DNA of 64,000 bases from Bacteroidota bacterium (GTDB lineage Bacteria > Bacteroidota > Bacteroidia > Chitinophagales > JADIYW01), in NCBI GenBank assembly GCA_963169645.1, contig CAUJCO010000013.1:781923-845922 (forward strand). Reading direction: 5' to 3'. The stretch's first letter is position 1, and every line of letters starts with the position of its first letter. Both the position numbers and the translations under genes were made by a program. Under the pieces are notes generated by a model that saw only the letters and a list, made by a program, of their open reading frames with translations, was not told where the DNA came from and searched no databases. Below, piece by piece: positions 8,327 to 19,826 of the stretch.

Positions 8327-8754
8327 AAATAATTGTAGATGCCAACATAGCATTTAGTGCAATTTTAAATACGAATGGTAAAATTGCTGACCTACTGATT
8401 AATTGTACAAATGTAAAATTTATTGCACCGGATTTACTTAGATTAGAAATCCGCAAATACCACAATAAGTTGGCAAAAACAAAAAAAATAAGTCCTTCTG
8501 ATATTCAAGAAATTGAATATTTTATCTTTCAAAATATTGTGTTTATCTCGGAAATTCAAATCGAAGAAAAGTATTGGAAACAAGCATACGAATTATTAAA
8601 AGATATTGACGAAAAAGATACTCCTTATATAGCGTATGCTTTAAAATTCAAATGTAAACTTTGGACTGGAGATAAAAAGTTAGTAAATGGATTGAAAAAG
8701 AAAAATCGTTCGCTAACTATTTCTACAAATGAATTATATGAGTTGCTAAATTAA
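8323..8754 (+). CDS. PIN-domain ribonuclease, probable toxin
   Basis: The 143-residue protein has the PIN fold signature. It starts MKIIVDANIAFSAIL with Asp6; further acidic positions are Glu42, Asp99 (DEKDTPYIAYAL) and Asp117 (LWTGDKKL), which would form the Mg-dependent nuclease site. PIN toxins usually cleave tRNA or mRNA. It overlaps the preceding small gene by 4 bp and ends 6 bp before the siroheme methyltransferase gene, so this pair sits inside the sulfite-reduction operon and could be read through from it. All four acidic residues are intact, so it is probably active when released from its partner. Confidence 0.85.
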   Translation: MKIIVDANIAFSAILNTNGKIADLLINCTNVKFIAPDLLRLEIRKYHNKLAKTKKISPSDIQEIEYFIFQNIVFISEIQIEEKYWKQAYELLKDIDEKDTPYIAYALKFKCKLWTGDKKLVNGLKKKNRSLTISTNELYELLN

Positions 8755-8760
8755 ATACCA

Positions 8761-9480
8761 ATGCTTAAAAAACTTATTCTTGTGGGTGCAGGTCCGGGCG
8801 ATGCCGAATTAATTTCTTTAAAAGGCATTAAAGCTTTACAACAAGCTAATGTGGTCATGTATGATGCGTTGGTAAGTGAAGAATTATTGCAATATGCACC
8901 GAATGCAAAAATAATTTTTTGCGGTAAACGTGCCGGAACGCATTACATGAAACAAGATGAAATCAACCAAACTATCGTATCCAATGTTGAAATGCATGGT
9001 ATAGTAGTACGTTTAAAAGGCGGCGATCCGTTTGTATTTGGTCGAGGTCACGAAGAAATACAGTATGCAGAAAAACATGGCATTATCACCGAAATTATTC
9101 CGGGAATTTCCAGTGCTACAGCATTAGCCACCGTGCACAAAATACCACTTACCAAACGTGGTGTTACAGAAAGTGCATGGATAACAACAGGCACTACGTC
9201 GTGTGGCAAACTATCCGAAGATATTGAATTGGCGGCCCAATCCAATGCTACAGTCGTGGTATTAATGGGCGTTGGAAAGTTAGCTGAAATTGTAGCCGTA
9301 TTTCGAAAATACAAGCCTTCCTCTTATCCGATTTCTATTATCCAAAATGGTACTATGCCCAATGAGAAATGGATTAATGGAAATTTAGAGAATATACAAG
9401 CATTGGCACTTGCTGAAAATATTCAACCACCTGCCGTTATTCTAATTGGCAAGGTGGTGGAAGTAAATGATGTGAATTAA
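8761..9480 (+). CDS. cobA: Uroporphyrinogen-III C-methyltransferase
   Basis: The 239-residue SAM-dependent enzyme methylates uroporphyrinogen III at C2 and C7 to give precorrin-2, the first step towards siroheme (and cobalamin). Family motifs are visible in order: LVGAGPGDAELISLKG at the N-terminus, VVRLKGGDPFVFGRGHEE, then IPGISSATA and TVVVLMGVGKL. Length fits the single-domain SUMT form without CysG dehydrogenase/chelatase. Its position after sulfite reductase indicates siroheme supply for that enzyme. Its 3' end overlaps the convergent cyclophilin gene by 4 bp (9477-9480). Confidence 0.95.
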   Translation: MLKKLILVGAGPGDAELISLKGIKALQQANVVMYDALVSEELLQYAPNAKIIFCGKRAGTHYMKQDEINQTIVSNVEMHGIVVRLKGGDPFVFGRGHEEIQYAEKHGIITEIIPGISSATALATVHKIPLTKRGVTESAWITTGTTSCGKLSEDIELAAQSNATVVVLMGVGKLAEIVAVFRKYKPSSYPISIIQNGTMPNEKWINGNLENIQALALAENIQPPAVILIGKVVEVNDVN

Positions 9481-10166
9481 TGAGGTTCTATTACGCTAAT
9501 TCTCATGCGTACATCGTTTGTTGGTCGGTCGTTGCCATCTTTGGGTAAAGTGGCAATCTTATCAACCACTTCCATACCCGAAACTACTTCGCCAAATACG
9601 GTATAGTTCATATCTAAGAAAGGCGTTCCACCTACTTCTTCGTATGTTTTTAATTGCTCTTCTGTCCAGCTATTTCCGGTGCGAGCTGCTAAAGTTGTTA
9701 ATTCTTGTTTGGTATATTTTTTTCCTTGCACAATATAAAATTGGCAGGATGAACTTGCTTTTGCCGGATTATTATCACGAGCTGCTGCTAATGCACCGCG
9801 TTTGTGAAACAAATTTTTATTAAACTCCGATGGAACTCGATAGTTCAAACTACCCATTCCTAAAGGTTGTCCGGGTTGTGCATTTTTAGAGTTCGGGTCG
9901 CCACCTTGAATCATAAATTCAGCAATTACCCGATGAAAAAGCGTACTGTCAATCACACCATCTTTAATAATTTTTATAAAGTTGGCTTTGTGTTGCGGCG
10001 TTTCTTCATAAAGTTTAATTTTTATGTCGCCTAAATTAGTCGAAATTAATACATACGTTGATGTGTCCATAATAGTTGTCGTACTTTTTGTTGGTTGATT
10101 ACCTGCTAATATTGTTTGCACAGCAAAGATGCATAAAAACGTTAAACTTAAAAATCTCAATTTCAT
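9477..10166 (-). CDS. Cyclophilin-type peptidyl-prolyl isomerase, exported
   Basis: The 229-residue protein starts with a signal peptide (MKLRFLSLTFLCIFAVQTILAG). A cyclophilin domain follows: STNLGDIKIKLYEETPQHKANF, FHRVIAEFMIQGGDP, a CQFYIV segment and FGEVVSGMEVVDKIA. The FHR and QGGDP residues of the active site are kept. It probably acts on proteins in the periplasm. An insertion of about 25 residues between CQFYIV and the FGEVVSG segment (TKQELTTLAARTGNSW...) is also common in other Bacteroidota cyclophilins. It is the last gene of a minus-strand run starting at 11314. Confidence 0.92.
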   Translation of the reverse strand: MKLRFLSLTFLCIFAVQTILAGNQPTKSTTTIMDTSTYVLISTNLGDIKIKLYEETPQHKANFIKIIKDGVIDSTLFHRVIAEFMIQGGDPNSKNAQPGQPLGMGSLNYRVPSEFNKNLFHKRGALAAARDNNPAKASSSCQFYIVQGKKYTKQELTTLAARTGNSWTEEQLKTYEEVGGTPFLDMNYTVFGEVVSGMEVVDKIATLPKDGNDRPTNDVRMRISVIEPH

Positions 10167-10175
10167 TTTTTTTAA

Positions 10176-10532
10176 TTAGAGTTCTTGAAAATATTCAATA
10201 ATCATTTTCTTGAGTAATTTTTCTTGATCATCCGGTTGTAGTTTTTCTTTATTACGATTGTATTCGTAATGCGGCCAACCATCTTCATCAGAGGCAATGT
10301 AGGTGTAATATTGTGCTCTACTTAATAATGCACACACACCAATATGCATTAAATCTTGTTTTTGTTCTTTGGAAATCTTCACCCAATTTTTCCCTAATTC
10401 TCTATGACCAATCAAGAAAGTAATGGTTTGTATATCCGGTTTTTTACCAAATCTTTTTTCGAGCGTAGTTAATACCTGCTGCCATTCTGCCTCATTATAT
10501 GCAATATCTATTGTATTATTTTCCACGCTCAA
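10176..10532 (-). CDS. Conserved uncharacterised protein
   Basis: The 118-residue soluble protein shows no signal peptide or membrane segment. It is helical and charged, with segments such as FLIGHRELGKNW, KEQKQDLMHIGVCALLS and DEDGWPHYEYN that look strongly constrained. I recall similar short proteins in Bacteroidota genomes but no assigned function. It lies 14 bp after the nitrilase-family gene and 9 bp before the cyclophilin gene, so the three probably form an operon. The spacing and clean ATG support expression. Confidence 0.75.
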   Translation of the reverse strand: MSVENNTIDIAYNEAEWQQVLTTLEKRFGKKPDIQTITFLIGHRELGKNWVKISKEQKQDLMHIGVCALLSRAQYYTYIASDEDGWPHYEYNRNKEKLQPDDQEKLLKKMIIEYFQEL

Positions 10533-10546
10533 AAATACGGTATTCT

Positions 10547-13418
<2,872 letters not shown>

Positions 13419-13462
13419 TATTTTATCAATTTAGATGAGAAAAATGTTTTAAATGTATTTGT

Positions 13463-13470
13463 TATTTTTG
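13463..13470 (+). promoter_or_regulatory. -7 promoter box of the GH16 gene
   Basis: TATTTTTG fits TANNTTTG and ends only 4 bases before the ATG at 13475, which implies an almost leaderless mRNA. No clear -33 TTTG is seen. Confidence 0.5.
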
Positions 13471-13474
13471 TTAG

Positions 13475-14479
13475 ATGAAAAAATATAAAACCCTTACCAT
13501 TGCTATTGCTTTAATTTCCCTTAGCATATTTGGTATTACGAGTTGTATTCCGCCAACCGGAACACCAACCACACCAACCGGGAACGATGTAAGTATTCCG
13601 GTGCTGGGAAAAGATGGATGGTATGAAGTTTTTAGAGATGATTTTAATGGAACTTCTTTAGATGCTTCGATTTGGACATATTCACCGCACGCAGTAAGAT
13701 GGACGAGCACGAACGCTGCCAATCAAGCACTATGGACTTCCCATTGGTGTCCGGATATGGTTACAGTTAAAGATGGAAATGTAGAAATTAGAGCTATTCA
13801 AAGCACAAACCATGTGTGTTCCCAAGGTGTTTGCCCAAGTGTAGGCCGTTTTTCCGGTGGTTTTGAAACAAGAAAAATTGTAAGTAATCCAAATGACAAC
13901 AAAGGCACTGCAGATGAATTATTATTTTCCCAAGCATATGGATATTTTGAAACACGTGTAAAATTCCCCAAAGCAGAAGGTTTGTGGAGTGCCTTCTGGT
14001 TGCAATCTTCTAACCAACGTAAAATAGGAAATGCAGGAAAAGATGGTACGGAAATCGATGTGTTTGAATCAGCATTTATAAAGAATCCTAAAAACATGGG
14101 ACACGCATTAATTTGGGATGGATATGGTACGCAATCTAAGTCGGCCGTAAAACGATTAGACACCGGAACAGATTTGTACGATGGTTTTCATACGTATGCA
14201 TTAAAATGGACACCTACATATTATGTTTTTTATATAGATGGGAAACCAACTTGGACAACAAATGCCGGTGAGGTGAGTCGTGTAAAAGAGTTTTTACGTT
14301 TTACAGTAGAAATGGATGAAGGCAATGGCGATGGTCCGCAAGCACAAAAAATAGGATTGTTTACAGATAACAATAGCATCTTTTATGTAGATTATATTAA
14401 AGTTTGGCAAAACAGTAATTATATCAGTCAAATACAAGAAGATAGTGTGTTTGTTGGTACATTAGATGGAGCAAATTAA
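13475..14479 (+). CDS. Glycoside hydrolase family 16 lipoprotein (beta-glucanase type)
   Basis: The 334-residue lipoprotein has a signal peptide ending in the lipobox ITSC (Cys24). A Pro/Thr-rich linker follows, then a GH16 jelly-roll domain. The catalytic motif EIDVFE places the nucleophile at Glu193, the assisting Asp at 195 and the acid/base at Glu198. Flanking blocks (YGYFETRVKFPKAEGLWSAFWL before it, DGFHTYALKWTP after it) are typical of laminarinases and other bacterial beta-glucanases/agarases. The exact polysaccharide cannot be read from these motifs. It is probably anchored in the outer membrane. A long terminator follows. Confidence 0.92.
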   Translation: MKKYKTLTIAIALISLSIFGITSCIPPTGTPTTPTGNDVSIPVLGKDGWYEVFRDDFNGTSLDASIWTYSPHAVRWTSTNAANQALWTSHWCPDMVTVKDGNVEIRAIQSTNHVCSQGVCPSVGRFSGGFETRKIVSNPNDNKGTADELLFSQAYGYFETRVKFPKAEGLWSAFWLQSSNQRKIGNAGKDGTEIDVFESAFIKNPKNMGHALIWDGYGTQSKSAVKRLDTGTDLYDGFHTYALKWTPTYYVFYIDGKPTWTTNAGEVSRVKEFLRFTVEMDEGNGDGPQAQKIGLFTDNNSIFYVDYIKVWQNSNYISQIQEDSVFVGTLDGAN

Positions 14480-14502
14480 ACTTGTTTTCCAGTTAAATTT
14501 AT

Positions 14503-14541
14503 AAACAAAGAACGTGTGCCATTGGTACACGTTCTTTGTTT
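14503..14541. terminator. Long bidirectional terminator hairpin
   Basis: An 18-bp stem (14503-14520 with 14524-14541, one G-T wobble, 3-base loop) lies between the convergent GH16 and metH genes. A- and T-rich stem ends allow function in both directions. Confidence 0.85.
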
Positions 14542-14567
14542 ATATGCTGATGTAGTAGCTATTTGTG

Positions 14568-17267
14568 TTACACATCATAATTCAACACGCTGTGCAGCCA
14601 GCGTTCCATATCTTCGGTTTTCATATTTTTGCGTTTGGCGTAATCTTCTACTTGGTCTTTTGCAATTTTACCAATGCCAAAATATTTACTATCCGGATGC
14701 GAAAAATACCAACCACTCACACTCGAAGCCGGATACATGGCATTACTTTCGGTAAGTGTAATGCCGGCATTTTCTTCGGCATTTAATAACTTAAACAACA
14801 TTGGTTTTTCTGTATGGTCCGGACACGCAGGATAACCCGGCGCCGGACGAATGCCATTGTATTTTTCTTTTATCAATTCTTCATTTGATAGATTTTCGTT
14901 GGTATCGTATTTCCAGAATTCTTTGCGAACTCGCTCGTGCATACGCTCTGCCAAGGCTTCTGCAAGTCGGTCGGCTAATGCCGCAATCATAATTTTATTG
15001 TAATCGTCGTGCGTATCTTGATAATATTGAATCCATTTTTCGATACCAATACCAGATGTTACGGCAAATCCACCAATATAATCTTGTTTGCCACTTTCTT
15101 TCGGTGCAATAAAATCACTCAAACAATAATTGGGCAATCCTTCTCCTTTTTTGTTTTGTTGGCGTAAATGATGCAATACCGATTTGCGTTTGTCTGTTAA
15201 TGTTGCATCGTTGCTGATGTCTTTTAATACAATATCATCTTCATGACTATTGGCTTCAAAAAATCCGATTACGGCATTGGCAGTTATCATTTTCTCAGCA
15301 ATGATTCTATCTAATAAAAGATTGGCATCTTTGAAAACTTTTCGAGCTTCTTCCCCTACAATCTTATCTTCTAATATAGATGGATATTTTCCGTGTAATT
15401 CCCAAGTAGAGAAGAAAGGTGTCCAGTCTAAGTAATCTCTTAATTCGGCTAAATCATAATCATTAAAAACTTTTATTCCAAGAAAAGATGGTTTGGGTGG
15501 TGTATAATTTGCCCAGTCGAGTTGCAATTTATTTTTTCGTGCTTCATTAATTGGAATGTAATCTTTGATTACTTGTTTGCTTAGATGACGTTGACGCATC
15601 ATTTCATATTCAGCCCGAATTTCCTCTTCAAATCTTTCTTTATTCGATGTGTTTAATAAATTGCTCGCCACCGGCACACTGCGCGATGCATCTAATACGT
15701 GTACAGTTGCTTGGTTGTAACAGGGTTCAATTTTTACAGCAGTATGAATTTTAGACGTAGTGGCACCACCAATTAATAAAGGTTGTTTCATGCCGCGACG
15801 TTTCATTTCTTTAGCTACAAAAACCATTTCATCTAATGATGGCGTAATCAATCCACTTAATCCGATGATGTCCACGTTTTCTTTTTCTGCGGTGTCTAAA
15901 ATTTTATCGCAAGGCACCATCACACCTAAATCAATAATATCAAAATTATTACAAGCCAATACAACGCCTACAATATTTTTTCCGATATCGTGTACATCAC
16001 CTTTAACTGTAGCTAATAATATTTTTCCATTTTTATTACTTTCATTATCCTCTTTTGATGCTTCAATAAAAGGTAATAAATAGGCTACGGATTTTTTCAT
16101 CACGCGGGCAGATTTTACCACTTGTGGTAAAAACATTTTTCCGGCACCAAATAAATCACCCACCACATTCATGCCATCCATTAATGGTCCTTCAATCACA
16201 CTGAGTGGTTTGTCGAATTGCAAACGACATTCTTCGGTATCGGCTTCAATAAAATCTACAATGCCTTTTACTAAAGCATGTTTCAAGCGCTCGTTTACGG
16301 GTTGGTTTCGCCAAGATAAATCTTCTTCTTTTTTCTTAGAACTGCCTTTTACGGTTTCTGCAAATTCCAATAAGCGTTCGGTTGCATCATCTCGTCTATT
16401 TAATAAAACATCTTCTACGTGTTCTAATAATTTTTTGTCTATATCATCATACACTTCCAACATGGATGGGTTCACGATGCCCATGTCCATTCCTTCTTTA
16501 ATGGCATGATATAAAAACGCAGAGTGCATTGCCTCGCGCACGGCATTATTTCCTCTGAAAGAGAAAGAAACGTTGGAAACACCACCACTTACATGTGCAC
16601 CTTTTAGATTAGTACGAATCCATTTGGTTGCACGGAAAAAATCCATAGCGTTATTGCGGTGTTCTTCCATGCCGGTGGCTACCGGAAATATATTTGGGTC
16701 GAAAATAATATCGTTCGGATTGAAATGAACTTTCTCTACTAATACACGATAACTTCTTTCACAAATTTCAATTCTTCGTTCGTAACTATCGGCTTGTCCA
16801 GCTTCGTCAAAAGCCATCACAACGGTAGCTGCACCATATTTTTTTATCAATTTAGCTTGTCGAATAAATTCTTCTTCACCGCCTTTTAATGAAATCGAGT
16901 TGACGATAGATTTTCCTTGTACACATTTCAATCCGGCTTCAATAATTTCCCATTTAGATGAGTCTATCATAATAGGAATACGTGCAATTTCCGGCTCGGA
17001 AGCTATGAGGTTTAAAAATTTTACCATCGCTTTCTCACCATCAATCATCCCTTCATCCATATTGACATCGAGGATTTGTGCACCACCACGTACCTGATCC
17101 ATCGCAACGGCTAACGCGTCTTCAAAACGTTCTTCTTTTATCATTTTAAGAAAAACCTTGGAGCCTGTTACATTGGTGCGTTCACCTATATTTACGAAAT
17201 TAGATTCCTTAGTAACCAATAATGGTTCAAGTCCTGAAAGTTTTAATATGTTACAATCTATTTCCAT
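14568..17267 (-). CDS. metH: Methionine synthase, folate/B12/activation part (split MetH)
   Basis: The 899-residue protein holds the three C-terminal modules of cobalamin-dependent methionine synthase. The pterin (methyl-THF) binding domain spans about 20-280 ([26 protein letters not shown]). The B12 cap and Rossmann domain spans about 320-560, with DVHDIGKN supplying the lower cobalt ligand His426. The AdoMet-dependent reactivation domain forms the C-terminus ([17 protein letters not shown]). The homocysteine-binding, Zn-containing module is absent here and is encoded by the gene at 17692-18714; together they make a complete MetH. The split is common in Bacteroidota. It is probably under the SAM-I riboswitch upstream of the first half. 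Confidence 0.95.
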   Translation of the reverse strand: MEIDCNILKLSGLEPLLVTKESNFVNIGERTNVTGSKVFLKMIKEERFEDALAVAMDQVRGGAQILDVNMDEGMIDGEKAMVKFLNLIASEPEIARIPIMIDSSKWEIIEAGLKCVQGKSIVNSISLKGGEEEFIRQAKLIKKYGAATVVMAFDEAGQADSYERRIEICERSYRVLVEKVHFNPNDIIFDPNIFPVATGMEEHRNNAMDFFRATKWIRTNLKGAHVSGGVSNVSFSFRGNNAVREAMHSAFLYHAIKEGMDMGIVNPSMLEVYDDIDKKLLEHVEDVLLNRRDDATERLLEFAETVKGSSKKKEEDLSWRNQPVNERLKHALVKGIVDFIEADTEECRLQFDKPLSVIEGPLMDGMNVVGDLFGAGKMFLPQVVKSARVMKKSVAYLLPFIEASKEDNESNKNGKILLATVKGDVHDIGKNIVGVVLACNNFDIIDLGVMVPCDKILDTAEKENVDIIGLSGLITPSLDEMVFVAKEMKRRGMKQPLLIGGATTSKIHTAVKIEPCYNQATVHVLDASRSVPVASNLLNTSNKERFEEEIRAEYEMMRQRHLSKQVIKDYIPINEARKNKLQLDWANYTPPKPSFLGIKVFNDYDLAELRDYLDWTPFFSTWELHGKYPSILEDKIVGEEARKVFKDANLLLDRIIAEKMITANAVIGFFEANSHEDDIVLKDISNDATLTDKRKSVLHHLRQQNKKGEGLPNYCLSDFIAPKESGKQDYIGGFAVTSGIGIEKWIQYYQDTHDDYNKIMIAALADRLAEALAERMHERVRKEFWKYDTNENLSNEELIKEKYNGIRPAPGYPACPDHTEKPMLFKLLNAEENAGITLTESNAMYPASSVSGWYFSHPDSKYFGIGKIAKDQVEDYAKRKNMKTEDMERWLHSVLNYDV

Positions 17268-17285
17268 TTATGAGATTTATTTAAA

Positions 17286-17405
17286 CACGGACAATACGGA
17301 TAATCGAATTGACACGGATTAGTTTTCGTAAAAATTTTCTTTTGTTATCTATTATATATTTTTTAGAACATGGATAATACTTATAAAGCAGATTATCACG
17401 GATTT
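17286..17405 (-). repeat. Degenerate ATCCGTG-type repeats flanking a remnant ORF
   Basis: On the minus strand, copies resembling AATCCGTGTNAAT occur at about 17404-17392, 17320-17308, 17301-17292 and 17291-17283. They bracket the non-coding stretch between the chimeric ORF and the second metH half. I recall such repeats beside GxxExxY-type genes in Bacteroidota; that association is from memory and untested here. Confidence 0.5.
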
Positions 17406-17683
17406 TCTATTGTGATTTTTTTCTTATCGTTAGTAAATATTTTTCGTCTAAATTCCGGCTTCTTTCCAAAATTAAATAGTAACCCAATTTCTTTATCTGT
17501 TGCTCTTAAATAATCTAAAAGTTGTAGTTCATTTTCTTGAACGAATGATTCGGCTGCTCTTCTTATTTGAGGTGATAATACATATTCTTCTCTCTTAGGA
17601 AATGTAAAACTTAATTCATCTATTTCTCCACTTAAGTTTAAAGCCATCTGCCAAACTCTTAAATTTTCAAATTTTAATCCCAT
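17396..17683 (-). pseudogene. Chimeric remnant: four-helix-bundle protein N-part joined to GxxExxY protein C-part
   Basis: The 95-codon ORF reads as two families. Residues 1-45 (FENLRVWQMAL; LSPQIRRAAES) match the start of the 23S rRNA-intervening-sequence/four-helix-bundle family, which normally runs about 115-120 residues. Residues 50-90 (ELQLLDYLRAT; IGLLFNFGKKPEFRRKIF) match the end of the GxxExxY (PDDEXK_3-like) family, normally about 125 residues. An in-frame deletion joining two adjacent genes explains this. The nuclease motif part of GxxExxY is lost, so the product is probably non-functional. It sits between the two metH halves, 8 bp after the first. Confidence 0.72.
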
Positions 17684-17691
17684 TTTATAAT

Positions 17692-18714
17692 CTATTGACT
17701 ATCGACCATCGACAGTTGACCAACAACTTTTCTTGGTTTATAATTCTTTGCTACTTCTGCAAAACATTTAATGTGTTCGGGTGTGGTGCCGCAACATCCA
17801 CCTAAAATATTGATTAAGCCTAATTCCAAATATTCTTTGGTTGCTTCCGCCATTTGTTCCGGTGTCTCATCATAACCACCGAAAGCGTTTGGCAAACCGG
17901 CATTTGGATAAGCACTTACAAAGAAGGGCGCTTCTTTTGCCAAAATTTGTAGGTATGGCAACAACTCTTTGGCGCCTAAGGCACAATTTAAGCCAACCGA
18001 AAATAAAGGAACATGTGAAACCGAAATCAAAAATGCTTCGGTGGTTTGTCCGCTCAACGTTCTGCCGCTGGCGTCTGTTATTGTACCGGAAATAGAAACA
18101 GGATATTCTTTTCCGATGTCTTCAAATAAAGATTGTACAGCAAACAAAGCCGCCTTTGCATTTAAGGTATCAAAGATGGTTTCTATCAATAAAATATCTA
18201 CACCACCATCAATTAGTGCCTTTGCCTGATCGTAATATGCTGTTACTAATTGGTCAAAAGTTACAGCTCTGAAACCAGGATCGTTTACATCCGGTGAGAT
18301 AGAACAAGTTCTATTTGTTGGGCCTATGGCACCGGCAACAAAACGCGGTTTATGTGGTTCTTTGGCGGTGATTTCATCGGCTACTTCGCGTGCAATTTTT
18401 GCACTTTGAAAGTTAATGTCATATACAGCATCTTCTAAATGATAATCTGCTTGCGCAATAGTAGTTCCACTAAAAGTATTGGTTTCAACAATATCAGCAC
18501 CGGCTTCAAAATATTGGCGATGTATTTCTTTGATTATATCCGGACGCGTAATAGACAGCAAATCGTTATTGCCTTTTAATGGAAAAGCGTGGTCTTTAAA
18601 TACGTTACCGCGAAAATCTTCTTCTTGCAATTGGTAGCGTTGTATCATGGTGCCCATAGCACCGTCTAAAATTAAGATGCGCTCTTGAGCTATTTGATAT
18701 AAGTTATTGGTCAT
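17692..18714 (-). CDS. metH: Methionine synthase, homocysteine-binding part (split MetH)
   Basis: The 340-residue protein is the Zn-dependent homocysteine S-methyltransferase module of MetH. It opens with [15 protein letters not shown]. Zinc ligands are Cys244 (GLNCALG) and Cys307/Cys308 ([10 protein letters not shown]). It lacks folate and B12 domains, which are supplied by the gene at 14568-17267. The ATG at 18714 is preceded by an overlapping five-codon frame (ATG at 18721) in a repeated ATGACCA context. It is the first gene after a SAM-I riboswitch, so high SAM should lower its expression. Confidence 0.94.
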   Translation of the reverse strand: MTNNLYQIAQERILILDGAMGTMIQRYQLQEEDFRGNVFKDHAFPLKGNNDLLSITRPDIIKEIHRQYFEAGADIVETNTFSGTTIAQADYHLEDAVYDINFQSAKIAREVADEITAKEPHKPRFVAGAIGPTNRTCSISPDVNDPGFRAVTFDQLVTAYYDQAKALIDGGVDILLIETIFDTLNAKAALFAVQSLFEDIGKEYPVSISGTITDASGRTLSGQTTEAFLISVSHVPLFSVGLNCALGAKELLPYLQILAKEAPFFVSAYPNAGLPNAFGGYDETPEQMAEATKEYLELGLINILGGCCGTTPEHIKCFAEVAKNYKPRKVVGQLSMVDSQ

Positions 18715-18797
18715 TGGTCATTAGTTTTGAGACGAACTGTACTGTTCATTCAAAACGAATTACGAAATAAGGTAAGAGAATGAAAATTGATTTACTT
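18715..18797 (-). promoter_or_regulatory. Predicted expression platform of the SAM riboswitch
   Basis: No U-tract terminator is present. On the minus strand, AAATAAGTAAG (18805-18795), which includes the 3' side of aptamer stem P1, can instead pair with CTTACCTTATTT (18776-18765). A second hairpin pairs TCAAAAC/GTTTTGA (18750-18756 and 18724-18730) within about 10-16 bases of the metH start. Translational control is therefore more likely than termination; this is inference from pairing. Confidence 0.45.
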
Positions 18798-18961
18798 ACT
18801 TATTTTTCTTTGCTATGCAAAAGTAGGATTTGGCACCTTTTTTAGAGAAGAGAAATGAGATTTAAAGAGATAAGAAAACTTATTTTCACATCTCATATCT
18901 TTTTATCTAAAAGGTTGCCAAGACATCATAGAGCCTATTCTCTCCGTCTTTCGTAATAAGT
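18798..18961 (-). ncRNA. SAM-I (S-box) riboswitch aptamer
   Basis: Read on the minus strand, the S-box core is present. P1 is ACTTATT (18961-18955) with AATAAGT (18804-18798). The P2 arm GACGGAGAGA...GGCTCTATGATGTC leads to the conserved TTGGCAACC. The P3 stem is CCTTTTAGA with TCTAAAAAAGG and carries an unusually long insertion. The junction GGTGCCAAATCC follows, then P4 CTTTTGC/GCAAAG. The pseudoknot is supported: TAGG in the P2 loop (18937-18934) pairs with CCTA (18827-18824). S-boxes repress methionine genes when SAM is high, and the next gene is metH. Confidence 0.92.
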
Positions 18962-18986
18962 CATGAATTAAAGAACAATTGTTAGG

Positions 18987-19017
18987 CGAAGATACGATAA
19001 GGAAACGAGAAAACAAA
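18987..19017 (-). promoter_or_regulatory. Promoter of the riboswitch-metH transcript
   Basis: On the minus strand TTTG (19017-19014), a 19-base spacer and TATCTTCG (18994-18987) match the Bacteroidota promoter with one mismatch. It starts transcription about 20-25 bases before the aptamer. Confidence 0.7.
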
Positions 19018-19032
19018 TTGCCATAGGGCAAT

Positions 19033-19066
19033 AAAAAAAGCTGCCTTTTATAAGACAGCTTTTTTA
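19033..19066 (-). terminator. Terminator of the first tandem lipoprotein gene
   Basis: GCTG/CAGC with an inner CTTTTATAAG hairpin, flanked by A7 and T7. The same hairpin sequence recurs at 19776 behind the paralogue. Confidence 0.75.
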
Positions 19067-19081
19067 TTTATTTTTAAATTA

Positions 19082-19669
19082 TCATTCAGTTTCATAAGTA
19101 AAGTCAGCTATTCCTGCAATGTAGTAGTTAGGAAAAGTAACGGGATATAAAGCAGGTGTATTATTACCAAATCTATATCCGTATTTTGTTATTTTAATAT
19201 TACCTTTTGTAATTGGATATGTATAAATTGCTCCAGCTGTTCTTTCACGCCAATAATAGTCATTAGATAGCATTGTAATTGCATATTTTTTTCCTGTAGT
19301 TAATGAAACAGCAGTTGGAAGTGTTAAAAATTTAGGTGTATGAGCTACTGCAGAAATAGAAGATTGAGCTATTACAGAAGTGTCTGTCAAATCCCAAATT
19401 GATACTCTAATGTTTCCGGCATCCGGATTCTTTGTCCCAAGTTGTGTTATTTTTCCATTTTTAGTTACTTCAAATTCAAATCCAAATTCATAGTAAGAGT
19501 CATTAATAGAAGTTTCATTCTCAGAAATATCGCTAAGCATATCGTCTGCAAATAGAGCAGAAAAAGGTTGTTCTGAAAAGGTAGATGTGGTGTCTTTCTT
19601 GCAACCAGAAATACTAAAGGCAATAAATAAAATTGCTACTGATAAGATAGATAAGATTTTCTTTTTCAT
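19082..19669 (-). CDS. Lipoprotein, DUF4082-like; tandem paralogue A
   Basis: The 195-residue protein has a signal peptide with lipobox ISGC (Cys23). The mature part carries the pattern YYEFGFEFEVTKNGKITQLG followed by RVSIWDLTDTSVIAQSS, which resembles the DUF4082 jelly-roll domain found on bacterial surface and carbohydrate-linked proteins. It shares order and key words (GKIT-LG, RVSxWD, GKYAITMLSND/TRYVLSVNNTD) with the gene at 19827-20417, so the two are tandem duplicates, now quite divergent. Each has its own promoter and terminator. Function is unknown. Confidence 0.75.
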   Translation of the reverse strand: MKKKILSILSVAILFIAFSISGCKKDTTSTFSEQPFSALFADDMLSDISENETSINDSYYEFGFEFEVTKNGKITQLGTKNPDAGNIRVSIWDLTDTSVIAQSSISAVAHTPKFLTLPTAVSLTTGKKYAITMLSNDYYWRERTAGAIYTYPITKGNIKITKYGYRFGNNTPALYPVTFPNYYIAGIADFTYETE

Positions 19670-19690
19670 TATTATATAATTTTCTTATTA

Positions 19691-19722
19691 CAATATTAAT
19701 TTTCTTGTTGATTAATGACAAA
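19691..19722 (-). promoter_or_regulatory. Promoter of paralogue A
   Basis: On the minus strand TTTG (19722-19719), 20-base spacer, TAATATTG (19698-19691). The same boxes and spacing precede paralogue B. The predicted 5' leader is about 15-20 bases. Confidence 0.7.
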
Positions 19723-19775
19723 CATAATTAGTATTCGTAGTGTTTTATTGAGAATTTGGGAAATTAATAAAAAAT

Positions 19776-19798
19776 GCTGCCTTTTATAAGACAGCTTT
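19776..19798 (-). terminator. Terminator of the second tandem lipoprotein gene
   Basis: Same hairpin core as at 19033-19066 (GCTG, CTTTTATAAG, CAGC), but with only T3 before A-rich sequence, so possibly weaker. Confidence 0.6.
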
Positions 19799-19826
19799 AA
19801 AAGTATATTAAAAATAGATATATCGA

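Noticed and set aside
14516-14786. Plus-strand frames after the GH16 gene
   Set aside because: They are antisense to the C-terminal activation domain of metH and contain the terminator hairpin.
18715-18797. Intrinsic terminator as the riboswitch expression platform
   Set aside because: No GC-rich hairpin followed by a U-tract is present between the aptamer and metH.
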